A stretch of 64,000 nucleotides of DNA from Zooshikella sp050749885 (GTDB lineage Bacteria > Pseudomonadota > Gammaproteobacteria > Pseudomonadales > Zooshikellaceae): contig NZ_JBOIUB010000012.1 of the NCBI RefSeq assembly GCF_050749885.1, positions 111,046 through 175,045 on the forward strand, written 5' to 3'. The position numbers and the translations under genes were made by a program. This document shows positions 37,262 to 47,020 of this stretch, piece by piece. Position 1 is the stretch's first letter. Each line of letters begins with the position of its first letter. The notes below the pieces were generated by a model. That model saw only the letters and a list, made by a program, of their open reading frames with translations. It did not search any database and was not told the origin of the DNA.

Positions 37262-37523
37262 AGATTTCAGCCTCAATGACCAACAACATATTTATCTCAC
37301 GCAGTCCAGTCAACTCCTATTAATTTTATTGTATACCTAAAGCCAATGATTGCAGCTATTCACTGGTAATCCACTGTGAACTTTTAAGCCAATAATCAAT
37401 ACACAAAATACCCTATAAAATCTTCTAAAAAAGGATACATTTATGCGCATTTTTATTACATAATTACCATGATTTTTTATAAGGGAAAACCGTGGTCTCA
37501 AAATCGCCACACGAGGTCTTGGA

Positions 37524-38201
37524 ATGCAAAAGTACTATAAAATAGTTATCGCCGATGATCACCCTTTATTTCGAACTGCACTTCGCCAAGCAGTGACTAC
37601 TGGTGTCAGCAATACCGATCTGATAGAGGCTGAAAGCATTGATAATCTGCAACACATACTCGAACAACAACCTCAGATAGATTTAATCCTATTAGATTTA
37701 TTCATGCCTGGTGCTCATGGCTACTCAGGACTGCTCTTTCTTCGAGGGAACTACTCAAACATCCCTATTATTATTGTTTCTGCGCTAGAAGAACCTCAGG
37801 TTATACAACAAACCATCACCTATGGGGCTTCAGGGTTTATTCCCAAATCGTCTTCCTTGAGTACCATTTGTACCGCACTTCAAACAGTATTGAATGGCAG
37901 TATTTGGGTTCCTGAGACAATCGATAAGCGTCAACATCTCATGAATGACCCTCAACAAGAAAAGTTAGCCGAACAAATGGCGACACTCACACCTCAACAA
38001 TATAAAGTGCTTTCAATGTTGACTGAAGGTAAACAAAATAAGCAAATAGCCTTCGAACTAAAATTATCTGAAGCGACAATAAAAGCACATGCAACAGCAA
38101 TTTTTAAAAAATTGGGCGTACGTAATCGTACTCAAGCCGTTATTGCAATTAAGCAATTAAAACTCGAAAATCCCGCACTGTTTAGTATCATGGAGAGTTA
38201 A
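37524..38201 (+). CDS. LuxR/NarL-type response regulator
   Basis: The 225-residue protein has a receiver domain (residues 4-125) with acidic pocket ADDH, phosphorylation site in LILLDLFMPG (about residue 58) and the conserved lysine in FIPKSSS. A linker leads to a LuxR-type HTH (about 150-212, LTPQQYKVLSMLTEGKQNKQIAFELKLSEATIKAHATAIFKKLGV). No cognate kinase is adjacent in an operon; the hybrid kinase further on is on the other strand. Target genes unknown. Confidence 0.92.
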   Translation: MQKYYKIVIADDHPLFRTALRQAVTTGVSNTDLIEAESIDNLQHILEQQPQIDLILLDLFMPGAHGYSGLLFLRGNYSNIPIIIVSALEEPQVIQQTITYGASGFIPKSSSLSTICTALQTVLNGSIWVPETIDKRQHLMNDPQQEKLAEQMATLTPQQYKVLSMLTEGKQNKQIAFELKLSEATIKAHATAIFKKLGVRNRTQAVIAIKQLKLENPALFSIMES

Positions 38202-38690
38202 ACCAAGTTTGTTGGATAGAACATTACCCATAATAATCTACAGGGATGCAGATTATTCAGTACAATAAATAAGACACATCGTTTCTATCTTAACCAGAAA
38301 AAACAAGCATGTTAAACACTGAATTTTACAACGCCCCATAAAAACAATATATAATCAGTACCAACCTGACGTTATGCCAATGGAGTCAAAACAACATAAT
38401 CATGTTAAGCATCTTTGTCTTCATTCAAAATGGCGCTTGCAAGGTCCTTCTCATACATTGGAATGCATACTACAAAATACCATATACGAAACAACTCAAC
38501 AGTCTATCTCTACAACTTAGCTAGCTCTCTGTTTTGGTTATCTCTGTGCTAATCTTTTAGAAAGTCGATTGGTATGCCGTAATCAGTTAATCGTTATCCC
38601 TATAGCATACGTTTATTCAAGATTTTAAGCGATGTCTTTGCTGAGCTATAGCGATAACATAAGAAGTACTACTACAAATACCTGCACCCT
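38202..38690. other. Intergenic, 489 bases
   Basis: An inverted repeat AATAATCT (38232-38239) and AGATTATT (38250-38257) lies 30 bases after the response regulator stop and may be a terminator, though it lacks a T run. I see no coding frame or RNA gene in the rest. Confidence 0.35.
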
Positions 38691-39347
38691 ATGAAGACAC
38701 TTGAGGCTTTACTTCAGTACAACAAGTCCATTAGAGCTATTGGTTACTACGATACGCCTTTCAACCATAGCCAAGATAATAAAGTGAACATTAGTGGCAT
38801 TGTTTGCTTAAATACACGTTTTGAAGGCATGTTATGGAGTGAAGTTACGTTAAATGGAATGGATGCTACCGAAATACTGGCTGAACAATTGGTCAGCAGC
38901 CCATTTTACCCTCATGTCCATGTCATTTTATTTGATGGTATTAGTATGGCAGGACTCAATATTATTGATTTACCCCTTTTAACAAAATGGCTCGCGCGCC
39001 CTTGTATCGCCGTCATGCGCGAATTACCCAATATGCGAGCTATTCAAACTGCCTTAACGCATTTATCTGACACTCACCAACGTTTTGCAACTATGTGCAA
39101 AGCAGGCAATATACACAAAAGTGGCGACTTTTATTTTCAAGTACAAGGCACTTCACCTGGTATTGCTGCAGCGACACTTCACCGGCTGTCTGATCAAGGC
39201 AATATACCAGAGGTTTTAAGACTTGCTCAACTTATTGGCTCTGCTGTTAAAACTGGACACTCAGCGACGACTAAGCATTTGCAACAGATGCCGTGTACGA
39301 CTGCACTGCTTCCAGCGTTTGTTGATGACAGACTTGAAAAGCATTAA
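38691..39347 (+). CDS. DUF99 family protein
   Basis: The 218-residue protein matches DUF99: SIRAIGYYDTPF (about residues 13-24), EVTLNGMDATEILAEQLVSSPFYPHVHVILFDGISMAGLNIIDLPLL (about 51-97) with the D-G-I-x-x-A-G-x-N segment, and CIAVMRELPNM. DUF99 has an endonuclease V-like fold and is better known from archaea, with no confirmed activity. The last 77 bases overlap the 3' end of the convergent hybrid kinase gene. Confidence 0.8.
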   Translation: MKTLEALLQYNKSIRAIGYYDTPFNHSQDNKVNISGIVCLNTRFEGMLWSEVTLNGMDATEILAEQLVSSPFYPHVHVILFDGISMAGLNIIDLPLLTKWLARPCIAVMRELPNMRAIQTALTHLSDTHQRFATMCKAGNIHKSGDFYFQVQGTSPGIAAATLHRLSDQGNIPEVLRLAQLIGSAVKTGHSATTKHLQQMPCTTALLPAFVDDRLEKH

Positions 39348-42174
39348 GGAGTGCCGTTAACTTTGGACTTTCTTCTTTAAGTTGGCGCTCAATATTCTCT
39401 GTCAGTTCATATAACCGTTGTGCTGAAATATTTGCAGCAACACCTTTTAGACTATGCGCCAACGCAAGTGCTTCATTATAATTCCCTTGTTTTACCAAGT
39501 TTTTCAACTGTGTAGGTACTATAGAAAAATCATCTAAAAATAGCTCAAGCAAAGAACAGTACATTGCGCAGTCTCCATCCAGTCTCATCATAGCATCTTC
39601 GATATTGAGTAATGCTAAAGATGGTTGTACTAAATTTCTCAACGACTTGCTTTCGACTGATACAAGCTGAAGGCGTTCTTTTTTTGGTAAAATATCTTTG
39701 CGCGCATTAACCATCTCCAGCTCTGCCTCGCTTGATGTATGTGTTGCCGTCTTAACACCATCAGAAGAATGCAGCTTAGAAAATGCGTTAACCCTAGCAT
39801 CTGCAGTAGTCAACCAATGCAATAAACATCGGTATAACACCTCTTTTTGAATAGGTTTAGTCAAATAGTCATTCATCCCTATCGCCAGGCTTTTTTCCCG
39901 ATCACCTTCCATAACATTGGCTGTCATTGCAATAATAGGTAACGCATCTTTAGAAAAATGGTTCCTAATCTGTTGAGTCGCCTGATAACCATCCATCACC
40001 GGCATATGGATATCCATCAGTACGGCATCATAGAATTGTGTCTGTACTTTAATAAACGCTTCTTCACCATTATCTACTGTATCTGTAATAATACCGACAT
40101 TTCTAAGTAATTTTGAAGCCAATAGTTGGTTAACTTTATTATCCTCAACTAAAAGCACTCTTTTACCAAACAATCCATCATAGTTTTCTTTATCGCCATT
40201 AGGTAACTCTAAAAAATGCTCCAACTGTAAGGCACGAATCAGCGCTTTTAATAAGGCTATAGACGAGAATGGTTTCGGTAAATAACTGCAATTTAAATCG
40301 GCTTGTTTTTGCCCCATATACTTAATACGCTCATATACAGACATAATAATGATGGGTTTATTTAATCCTGGTAACTGCTCTTTTAAAGCACGCAGAAAAT
40401 CCAACCCATTCATTTCAGGCATCCCCCAGTCAACTAATAAAACATCAATGTCAATATGCTCATTAGTTAGCCGATTTAAAGCCTCTTCCCCCGACGAGCA
40501 GTAATATGAATGCACACCAAAGTGCTTAAGTATATCTATCACAACTTCAGCAAAATGGGGATCATCATCCACAATAAGCACATTACAACCTTTAACCAAT
40601 CCAACCATGTGATAAAACGCGGTATCACATGGCGACTCAACAAGTTCAAAAGGTAACCGAACAGTAAAAGTACTTCCTTTACCTAACTGGCTATTAACCT
40701 CTATTTCACCACCCATTAGTTTTGTTAACTGTTGGCAAATAGTGAGCCCTAACCCCGTTCCACCATAATTTCGAGTAGAAGAGTTATCGCCTTGATTAAA
40801 AGCTTCAAATAACAGTTGCTGATGTTCTTCACTAATACCGATACCTGTATCCTTTATCTCAAACTGAAGCCACGCAATTTGCTTGCTGTCTCCTTCAAGT
40901 TTTAGGCATTTAACAAGAATCAGTATTTGTCCATTTTCAGTAAATTTTACCGCATTACTGGTTAAATTAATCAGTATTTGCGAAAGTCGAAGCGGATCAC
41001 CACATAACCATTTATCCAAATGGGTTGCATTATGAACAACCATTTCAATTTTTTTGGTCACTGGAATATCAGAAAACATACCACACAAGACATCAAGACG
41101 CTCATTTAAATCAAATGAAACTCGCTCAATATTAAGTTTTCCAGCCTCAATTTTAGAAAAATCCAAAATATCATTAATCAACATTAATAACGCATCAGAA
41201 GCAGTTCTTATTCTTTCCAGATAATCTCGAAGCTTCATATCTGACGCTAACGGTAATGCCAGCCCTGTAAACCCTATGATGGCATTCATGGGTGTCCGTA
41301 TCTCATGGCTCATATTGGCCATAAATTCACTCTTCGCTTGTGCAGCTCGCTTAGCTAATCGTGTTTGCTTCTGTAATCCCTTATTTTTAGAGTAAATAAT
41401 CGTTACAATTGAGATAAAAATAGCCAAAAAAAACAGCAAAAACGTTATAACTTCACGCCGCTGGTTGCTATAAATTTCTTTTTCGTGATAAGCAATCCTA
41501 TCCAGAAGCGATTTAAAAGACTGATTCGTCATTAGGCGATCTAAAAAACGATCAGCCATAGCACCATTTTCAGAGATAAAACGCGCATATTGTAAGAAAA
41601 CAGTGAGTGATCGTTGCCATACAGTGAATTTTTCCTCTCGCGAAATGGCCTCCAATGCCTCTATTTTTCTATCGATAGCCTGCTTGACATTTACTTGATG
41701 TTCAAGCTGATAAACGAGCATTAGTCCTGCAACCTCCGCTGCATGGATTGAAAGCTCATAATTCTTTCTTAAATACTGCTGATTGAGTTGGTGAATTTGC
41801 AAGGTCGCATGGGTAAGTTCATCAACCAACGACAAATAAGCCGTAAAATCTTCACTTAATGCCAAGAGTGATGACGATAACTGTTTAAATTGTAGACTTG
41901 AGTCATCTGCAAAATAAAAGCTCGAAGGCGCTGTCCGCAGGTAATGATGTAACTTTTTGCTAAAATCTTTCAATGATTGTCTATATGTGACCTTCTGACT
42001 AAAATTTGAAGATCGAATTAATACAATCTGGGTAGTCAACTCAGCAATATTACGTTCAATGCCAAGAAGTTCTTCAATTTGTTTGTTATGCCAGTGAGAG
42101 CTTTCGTGGCTATAAATATGAAAACCTGTAGCAACCAAAGTTACAATTAACAAGTTTGCATACAGCAATTTCAT
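39271..42174 (-). CDS. BarA-like hybrid sensor histidine kinase with two receivers and HPt
   Basis: I use ATG 42174, preceded by GGAAGGTAGA, giving 967 residues. Order of domains: N-terminal membrane helix (3-20), periplasmic sensor region of about 230 residues, second helix (about 247-265), HisKA with MSHEIRTPMNAIIGF (about 290-305), HATPase with LTSNAVKFTENG and GTGLGLTIC (about 400-510), receiver 1 with NVLIVDDDPHF and VDWGMPEMNG, receiver 2 with RVLLVEDNKVNQ and LMDIHMPVMDGYQATQQI, and a C-terminal HPt with LAHSLKGVAANISAQ. This is a His-Asp-Asp-His phosphorelay of the BarA type. No dedicated regulator gene is adjacent. The sensor ligand is unknown. Confidence 0.93.
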   Translation of the reverse strand: MKLLYANLLIVTLVATGFHIYSHESSHWHNKQIEELLGIERNIAELTTQIVLIRSSNFSQKVTYRQSLKDFSKKLHHYLRTAPSSFYFADDSSLQFKQLSSSLLALSEDFTAYLSLVDELTHATLQIHQLNQQYLRKNYELSIHAAEVAGLMLVYQLEHQVNVKQAIDRKIEALEAISREEKFTVWQRSLTVFLQYARFISENGAMADRFLDRLMTNQSFKSLLDRIAYHEKEIYSNQRREVITFLLFFLAIFISIVTIIYSKNKGLQKQTRLAKRAAQAKSEFMANMSHEIRTPMNAIIGFTGLALPLASDMKLRDYLERIRTASDALLMLINDILDFSKIEAGKLNIERVSFDLNERLDVLCGMFSDIPVTKKIEMVVHNATHLDKWLCGDPLRLSQILINLTSNAVKFTENGQILILVKCLKLEGDSKQIAWLQFEIKDTGIGISEEHQQLLFEAFNQGDNSSTRNYGGTGLGLTICQQLTKLMGGEIEVNSQLGKGSTFTVRLPFELVESPCDTAFYHMVGLVKGCNVLIVDDDPHFAEVVIDILKHFGVHSYYCSSGEEALNRLTNEHIDIDVLLVDWGMPEMNGLDFLRALKEQLPGLNKPIIIMSVYERIKYMGQKQADLNCSYLPKPFSSIALLKALIRALQLEHFLELPNGDKENYDGLFGKRVLLVEDNKVNQLLASKLLRNVGIITDTVDNGEEAFIKVQTQFYDAVLMDIHMPVMDGYQATQQIRNHFSKDALPIIAMTANVMEGDREKSLAIGMNDYLTKPIQKEVLYRCLLHWLTTADARVNAFSKLHSSDGVKTATHTSSEAELEMVNARKDILPKKERLQLVSVESKSLRNLVQPSLALLNIEDAMMRLDGDCAMYCSLLELFLDDFSIVPTQLKNLVKQGNYNEALALAHSLKGVAANISAQRLYELTENIERQLKEESPKLTALLNAFQVCHQQTLEAVQSYTASVANA

Positions 42175-42346
42175 TCTACCTTCCATGGGAAATAACCTAT
42201 GAGGCCTTTCTCTTCTTTCCTTTTTTCTTTACTCGAGAGTATAGAAGTCCCCATGTTCTCTTGCCATTAACCAAAATCGATCAGGTTAGATTATGCTCAA
42301 AGTTGACATGCCTATATAAGATTTAAGACAAAATGAATAAAAAAGG

Positions 42347-42374
42347 TTGACGACAGTTTTTTTCTACCTATAAT
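42347..42374 (+). promoter_or_regulatory. Sigma-70 promoter of the initiator tRNA genes
   Basis: TTGACG (42347-42352) and TATAAT (42369-42374) are separated by 16 bases, 16 bases before the first tRNA. The match to consensus is very close, as expected for a heavily used stable-RNA promoter. Confidence 0.85.
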
Positions 42375-42390
42375 ACGCAACTCAATTTGG

Positions 42391-42467
<77 letters not shown>

Positions 42468-42533
42468 ACATTAACTATCTGTATTGTGCTTTATAAATAG
42501 TGTTTTTTAGTTCAAGCAAGATAGTAACTTCGA

Positions 42534-42610
<77 letters not shown>

Positions 42611-43080
42611 AATTTACGTTATCAATCTTCTCATTGTTTTAATATCCTGTAGTTCTAAAATAATACGCTTACATCCTTCGTAAGTTATTCTGTTTTTTTC
42701 CTCTTTTCTTCCAAACTGATTTTACTAAACCTAATAAAGCTATTATTAATCAATAGGTTAAATCTACGTTAATACTTGACTTTCAACACACAACTCCATT
42801 GAATCAAGGTTTCTTGATGTGTATCAGCCAGCTCTTTAGCTATTAACGCTTACTATTGCGCTGGTTAATAACTCACCAAAATTCCGTGCTTTATGCTTAT
42901 TCATAAGCGAATTATTTTTAGGGGGCTGTCACATGTATGTGCTCCATACCTACTTTGTTACCTTTAGATAGTAGGAAATACCTATAACAAACGTGTTGTA
43001 CATCGACTACCCACCTAAAAATTCTTCACAAGAATAGCCTGAAGTACCGATATACTGAGACTAAACAACTGGAGTAGCCT
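42611..43080. other. Intergenic, 470 bases
   Basis: Downstream of the tRNAs there is no obvious T-tailed terminator. Small inverted repeats GCTTAT/ATAAGC near 42896 and CACAT/ATGTG near 42930 are too short to mean much. The right end is the leader of the symporter gene. Confidence 0.35.
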
Positions 43081-44412
43081 ATGTCGGCAACATCACACCC
43101 CCTGCTAACTCCCTGGCGTATCTGGAGCAGACTGGCCCTTTGGCAACAAATTGTGACAGGTATGGCATTAGGGATTGTCATTGGCATTGTATTTGGTCCT
43201 TCAGCTACCGTACTGAAACCTATTGGTACCTTGTTTGTTAACGCTATCAAAATGCTCATTGTGCCATTGGTTTTTTGCTCTTTAATTGTGGGTGTTACCT
43301 CAATAAAAGACTCACAAAAAATGGGCCGTATTGGTATTAAAGCCATTGCTTTCTACCTGATTAGCACCGCAATTGCTATTTCATTAGGGTTGCTGATTGG
43401 TACTTTGTTTGAGCCTGGTGCAGGTATGGATCTTGTTGCTAAAGAGCAGGCCGCAACCAAAGATGCTCCCTCTTTTATTAATACGCTAGTCAGCATTGTT
43501 CCCCAAAATCCTGTCGCCGCACTTGCTTCTGGCAAAATTCTTCAAATCATCGTATTTGCTGCTGCTTTGGGTGTAGCGCTAAACCTAATTGGTGAAAAAA
43601 GCCAACCAGCTGTTGCTCTTTTTAGTAGCCTTGCTGAAGCAATGTACAAGCTCACAAGTATGGTCATGAAGTTAGCACCCTATGGCGTATGCGCACTAAT
43701 GGCTTCTATTGCTGGCAGTTATGGCTTAGCGGTACTAGAAAAGTTAATGATTGTCATCGTTGCCGTCTATATAGGCTGTGCTTTACATATCTATGGTTGT
43801 TATGGTCTCTTTATCAGTCTTATCGGTCGTTTAAATCCAGCTCCCTTTTTTAAGAAAATAATCGACGCGCAATCTATTGCATTTACCAGCTCTAGTAGCT
43901 CAGGAACCCTTCCTGTCAGCTTACGTTGCAGCGAAGAAAAGCTGGGAGTGCCAAAATCAATCTCCAGCTTCGTATTACCACTGGGTGCAACCATTAACAT
44001 GGACGGTACAGCCCTTTATCAAGGTGTAACGGCTCTATTTGTTGCTCAGGCCTTTGGTATTGACCTAAGCGTTGCAGACTACTTAACAATTATCACCACA
44101 GCCACCTTAGCCTCAATTGGTACTGCCGGTGTACCAGGTGCAGGTTTAATTATGCTCACACTGGTCTTGACCACCGTCGGATTACCTGTTGAAGGCGTCG
44201 CACTAATTGCGGGCATTGACCGAATACTGGATATGGCCAGAACAATGGTTAATGTTAGCGGTGATCTTATGGTTACCATGCTGATTAGCAAAAGTGAAAA
44301 AGAATTAAATCTAGAAACCTATTTGGATGGAAGCTCTGCAGCCAGTACATCAGAGATTAATAATGCTCAACCTAAAAATGAGCCTGTCAATACTGAAAAT
44401 ACCCTACCGTAG
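43081..44412 (+). CDS. Dicarboxylate/amino acid:cation symporter (DAACS family)
   Basis: The 443-residue protein is a GltP/DctA-type sodium or proton symporter in the inner membrane. It has about eight membrane helices plus two re-entrant hairpins. The signature serine-rich loop SSSSSGTLPVSLRC (about 270-283) and the NMDGTALYQGV motif (about 307-317) line the substrate site; the latter is the N-M-D-G-T of the family. The C-terminal 40 residues are hydrophilic. GGAG precedes the ATG. A terminator follows directly. The substrate is likely glutamate, aspartate or a C4-dicarboxylate. Confidence 0.93.
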   Translation: MSATSHPLLTPWRIWSRLALWQQIVTGMALGIVIGIVFGPSATVLKPIGTLFVNAIKMLIVPLVFCSLIVGVTSIKDSQKMGRIGIKAIAFYLISTAIAISLGLLIGTLFEPGAGMDLVAKEQAATKDAPSFINTLVSIVPQNPVAALASGKILQIIVFAAALGVALNLIGEKSQPAVALFSSLAEAMYKLTSMVMKLAPYGVCALMASIAGSYGLAVLEKLMIVIVAVYIGCALHIYGCYGLFISLIGRLNPAPFFKKIIDAQSIAFTSSSSSGTLPVSLRCSEEKLGVPKSISSFVLPLGATINMDGTALYQGVTALFVAQAFGIDLSVADYLTIITTATLASIGTAGVPGAGLIMLTLVLTTVGLPVEGVALIAGIDRILDMARTMVNVSGDLMVTMLISKSEKELNLETYLDGSSAASTSEINNAQPKNEPVNTENTLP

Positions 44413-44430
44413 ACTTATATAATGACACAT

Positions 44431-44462
44431 AAGGTTGAAGGCATTTGCTTTCAACCTTTTTT
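44431..44462 (+). terminator. Intrinsic terminator after the symporter gene
   Basis: AAGGTTGAAGGC (44431-44442) pairs with GCTTTCAACCTT (44447-44458), with one G-T pair, around ATTT; a T run follows (to 44462). Confidence 0.9.
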
Positions 44463-44539
44463 ACATTTATTTCTTTTATTGCCTGCAACCAACCTATTCT
44501 CCACACGCCAATAAAATATCGACTCGATTGCTTAACTTA

Positions 44540-44581
44540 TTAGTCAACATCATAATTTTGTTAGTCAACATCATAATTTTG
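44540..44581. repeat. 21-base perfect tandem duplication upstream of the DUF1538 operon
   Basis: The 21-base unit that starts TTAGTCAACATC and ends AATTTTG occurs twice in a row without a mismatch, about 84 bases before the first DUF1538 start codon. Twenty-one bases is two helical turns, so the copies face the same side of the helix, as expected for paired operator sites. A 14-base palindrome follows three bases later. Confidence 0.8.
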
Positions 44582-44584
44582 CTA

Positions 44585-44598
44585 CCATCATATGATGG
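44585..44598. promoter_or_regulatory. 14-base palindrome, likely operator
   Basis: CCATCATATGATGG is a perfect inverted repeat three bases after the tandem duplication and 67 bases before the first DUF1538 gene. The two together look like a regulatory region for this operon. The binding protein is unknown. Confidence 0.55.
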
Positions 44599-44664
44599 CA
44601 GGTATAATTTTTCATGAGGATGTATAGTAATATCTACAACAAATAAAGCATACCAGGATCATTT

Positions 44665-45414
44665 ATGCTGTATACGGGACTTATTGCACTGGTAAAATCG
44701 ACCCTTAGCAGCCTTCGCGACCTCACTCCCATTCTCCTCGTTGTCACTTTTTTTCAACTTTTTGTACTACAACAACCCATTCCCCACTTTTGGCAACTGA
44801 TGGGGGGATTACTGTGTGTTCTTATAGGCCTCACATTATTTATACATGGCCTGGAAACAGGGCTTTTCCCCATTGGGGAAACAATGGCAAAAGCTTTGGC
44901 GCACAAAGGCAGTCTAACCTGGTTATTTGCATTTTCGTTTGCACTCGGCTTTGGCACGACAGTTGCCGAACCAGCACTTATTTCTGTATGCCAAGAAGCC
45001 GCTGAAGTTGCAGCCGAAGAAGGCATTATTGCATTTAATCAACAGACTCAAAATGCTTATGCCTATGGATTACGCTTTACAGTCGCACTATCTGTTGGTA
45101 TTGCCATTATGGTAGGGGTGCTGAGAATATTAAAAAACTGGCCTTTACACTTATTAATGATCGCTGGCTATGTGATTGTCACCCTGATAACCCTAATAGC
45201 TCCACAAGAAATTATTGGTATTGCTTACGACTCTGGTGGTGTCACCACATCAACGATCACCGTACCACTCGTCACGGCGTTAGGTGTAGGCTTAGCCTCA
45301 GCTATTAAAGGCCGAAACCCATTAATTGATGGTTTTGGACTCATCGCTTTTGCGTCACTTTTTCCGATTATTTTTGTCATGATATTTGGCATGGTTGTGC
45401 AATGGCTTGGATAA
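44665..45414 (+). CDS. DUF1538 membrane protein A
   Basis: The 249-residue protein has about six to seven membrane segments. It contains two motifs shared with its neighbour: GFGTTVAEPAL (about residues 91-101) and AYDSGGVTTSTITVPLVTAL (about 189-208). DUF1538 proteins are predicted transport proteins of unknown substrate. The gene overlaps the next DUF1538 gene by 13 bases, so the two are coupled and probably form one heteromeric or two-half transporter. Confidence 0.85.
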   Translation: MLYTGLIALVKSTLSSLRDLTPILLVVTFFQLFVLQQPIPHFWQLMGGLLCVLIGLTLFIHGLETGLFPIGETMAKALAHKGSLTWLFAFSFALGFGTTVAEPALISVCQEAAEVAAEEGIIAFNQQTQNAYAYGLRFTVALSVGIAIMVGVLRILKNWPLHLLMIAGYVIVTLITLIAPQEIIGIAYDSGGVTTSTITVPLVTALGVGLASAIKGRNPLIDGFGLIAFASLFPIIFVMIFGMVVQWLG

Positions 45415-46196
45415 CAGATTTTTTTCTTAGTTTTTTTGTCACGATGAGAGATGTCCTTCCCATCGCTATCATTTTATTTGGCTTTCAGCACTTTGTTATA
45501 CGCCGCCCTATACCCAACGTACGTCGGGTACTAATTGGTTTTATTTATGTAATTGTTGGCCTAACATTATTTCTTATTGGTTTAGAGCACGCCCTGTTTC
45601 CATTAGGCGAATTAATGGCAAAGCAATTAACGGCTATCGACTTTTTAGCACCTAATAGTAATAGAAGCACCCCTCTTACTTGGCAGGATTATTATTGTGT
45701 CTACCTCTTTGCAATAGCTATCGGTTTCAGCACGACAATTGCCGAACCCTCTTTAATGGCTGTCGCTATTAAAGCCAGTGAAGTGTCAGGTGGCAGCATT
45801 CATGCCTGGAGCTTGCGCGTTGCAGTCGCCATTGGCGTGGCCATTGGTATTGGACTGGGGGCCTACCGTATCGTGACAGGATTACCCATTCATTATTTTA
45901 TTGTGGCGGGCTATATCATTGTCATTATACAAACCAACTTTGCCCCTAAACTCATTATTCCTTTAGCCTATGATTCAGGTGGTGTGACAACATCAACCGT
46001 AACAGTGCCTTTAGTGACGGCACTGGGATTAGGTTTAGCAGAAACGGTCCCTGGCCGAAGTCCACTGATGGATGGGTTTGGTCTTATCGCATTTGCCAGT
46101 TTATTTCCCATGATGACAGTGATGGCTTACGCTCAACTAGTAGACTACTGGATTAAACGTAACGCTAATAAACAGAGTAAGCACGGAGCTGAATAA
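45402..46196 (+). CDS. DUF1538 membrane protein B
   Basis: The 264-residue protein is homologous to protein A: GFSTTIAEPSL (about 107-117) and AYDSGGVTTSTVTVPLVTAL (about 190-210) align with its two motifs, and both start with a helix followed by a ...HFVIRRPIPNVRR/FVLQQPIPHFWQ segment. It differs by an insertion (FLAPNSNRSTPLTWQDYY). The coupled, diverged pair suggests two non-identical halves. Its TAA overlaps the ATG of the PII-like gene by one base. Confidence 0.85.
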   Translation: MAWITDFFLSFFVTMRDVLPIAIILFGFQHFVIRRPIPNVRRVLIGFIYVIVGLTLFLIGLEHALFPLGELMAKQLTAIDFLAPNSNRSTPLTWQDYYCVYLFAIAIGFSTTIAEPSLMAVAIKASEVSGGSIHAWSLRVAVAIGVAIGIGLGAYRIVTGLPIHYFIVAGYIIVIIQTNFAPKLIIPLAYDSGGVTTSTVTVPLVTALGLGLAETVPGRSPLMDGFGLIAFASLFPMMTVMAYAQLVDYWIKRNANKQSKHGAE

Positions 46197-46546
46197 TGCA
46201 CTTTAAATTAATCGTTGCACTTGTCGATGATTCAAAGACAAATGCCGTTATGGAAGCAGCACGTGGAGCAGGAGCCACGGGCTCAACACTAATTAACAAT
46301 GCCCGTGGTGAAGGACTTTCTGGTACTAAAACATTTTTAGGACTATCACTGGAAACACAACGCGATGTTTTACTCTTTCTGGTTGAAGAACACCTAAGCC
46401 GCAAGATTCTTGAACAAATTGCCATTGCAGGAGAGTTTGATACCTCACCTGGTACAGGTATTGCCATTCAGCTCGATGTTGAAGATGCGGTTGGTGTTGC
46501 CCACCAAATTGACGAATTAACTAATAAAGTAGAGCAAGCATTATGA
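46196..46546 (+). CDS. PII-like signalling protein
   Basis: The 116-residue protein has the PII fold pattern: a first strand KLIVALVDDSK, then AARGAGATGSTLINNARGEG with a T-loop region (about 35-55), and an EFDTSPGTGIAIQLDVEDAVG segment (about 79-98) that matches the ferredoxin-like second half. The canonical uridylylated tyrosine and the PII C-terminal signature are absent, so it is PII-like and not GlnB or GlnK. GGAG lies upstream. By analogy with PII control of AmtB it may bind a nucleotide and gate the DUF1538 proteins encoded just before it; this is inference. Confidence 0.8.
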   Translation: MHFKLIVALVDDSKTNAVMEAARGAGATGSTLINNARGEGLSGTKTFLGLSLETQRDVLLFLVEEHLSRKILEQIAIAGEFDTSPGTGIAIQLDVEDAVGVAHQIDELTNKVEQAL

Positions 46547-46956
46547 GCAAGCCCACACTCATTCGTGTTCGAGATATTATGAAAGGTAATTTTCTAAAAA
46601 TTAATGGGCTAAAAACTGTTCAGGAGGCAATTGATAGTTTACGACAAGCTGATGCACATACCCTTATTGTTGAAAAGCGCCACGAGAATGATGAATACGG
46701 TATTGTTGTCTTAGCGGATATTGCCAAAAATGTGCTTGCTAAGGATCGAGCACCAGAGCGCGTTAATGTTTACGAAATTATGTCTAAACCCGTACTCAGT
46801 GTGGACCCGAATATGGATATTCGCTATTGTTCCCGACTCTTTGATCACTTTGGTTTATCCACAGCACCTGTCATTCAAGATGGGCAAGTTATTGGCATCA
46901 TTACCTACCAAGAAATTGTGCTTCATGGACTGTGTTCAACACCACCTAAAGCCTGA
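46543..46956 (+). CDS. CBS-domain pair protein
   Basis: The 137-residue protein is two CBS domains only: RVRDIMKGNFLKINGLKTVQEAIDSLRQADAHTLIVEK (about 8-45) and YEIMSKPVLSVDPNMDIRYCSRLFDHFGLSTAPVIQDGQVIGIITYQEIV (about 80-128). Such pairs bind adenosine nucleotides and report energy state. Its ATG overlaps the PII-like stop by four bases (ATGA). It ends the four-gene DUF1538 operon, which thus carries two nucleotide-sensing modules next to two membrane proteins. Confidence 0.87.
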   Translation: MSKPTLIRVRDIMKGNFLKINGLKTVQEAIDSLRQADAHTLIVEKRHENDEYGIVVLADIAKNVLAKDRAPERVNVYEIMSKPVLSVDPNMDIRYCSRLFDHFGLSTAPVIQDGQVIGIITYQEIVLHGLCSTPPKA

Positions 46957-47020
46957 TAAATAAGCTCAACAAACAAGGCTAAACATTATTCTGCGAAAGT
47001 GAAGGCAACAACGATAGAAA

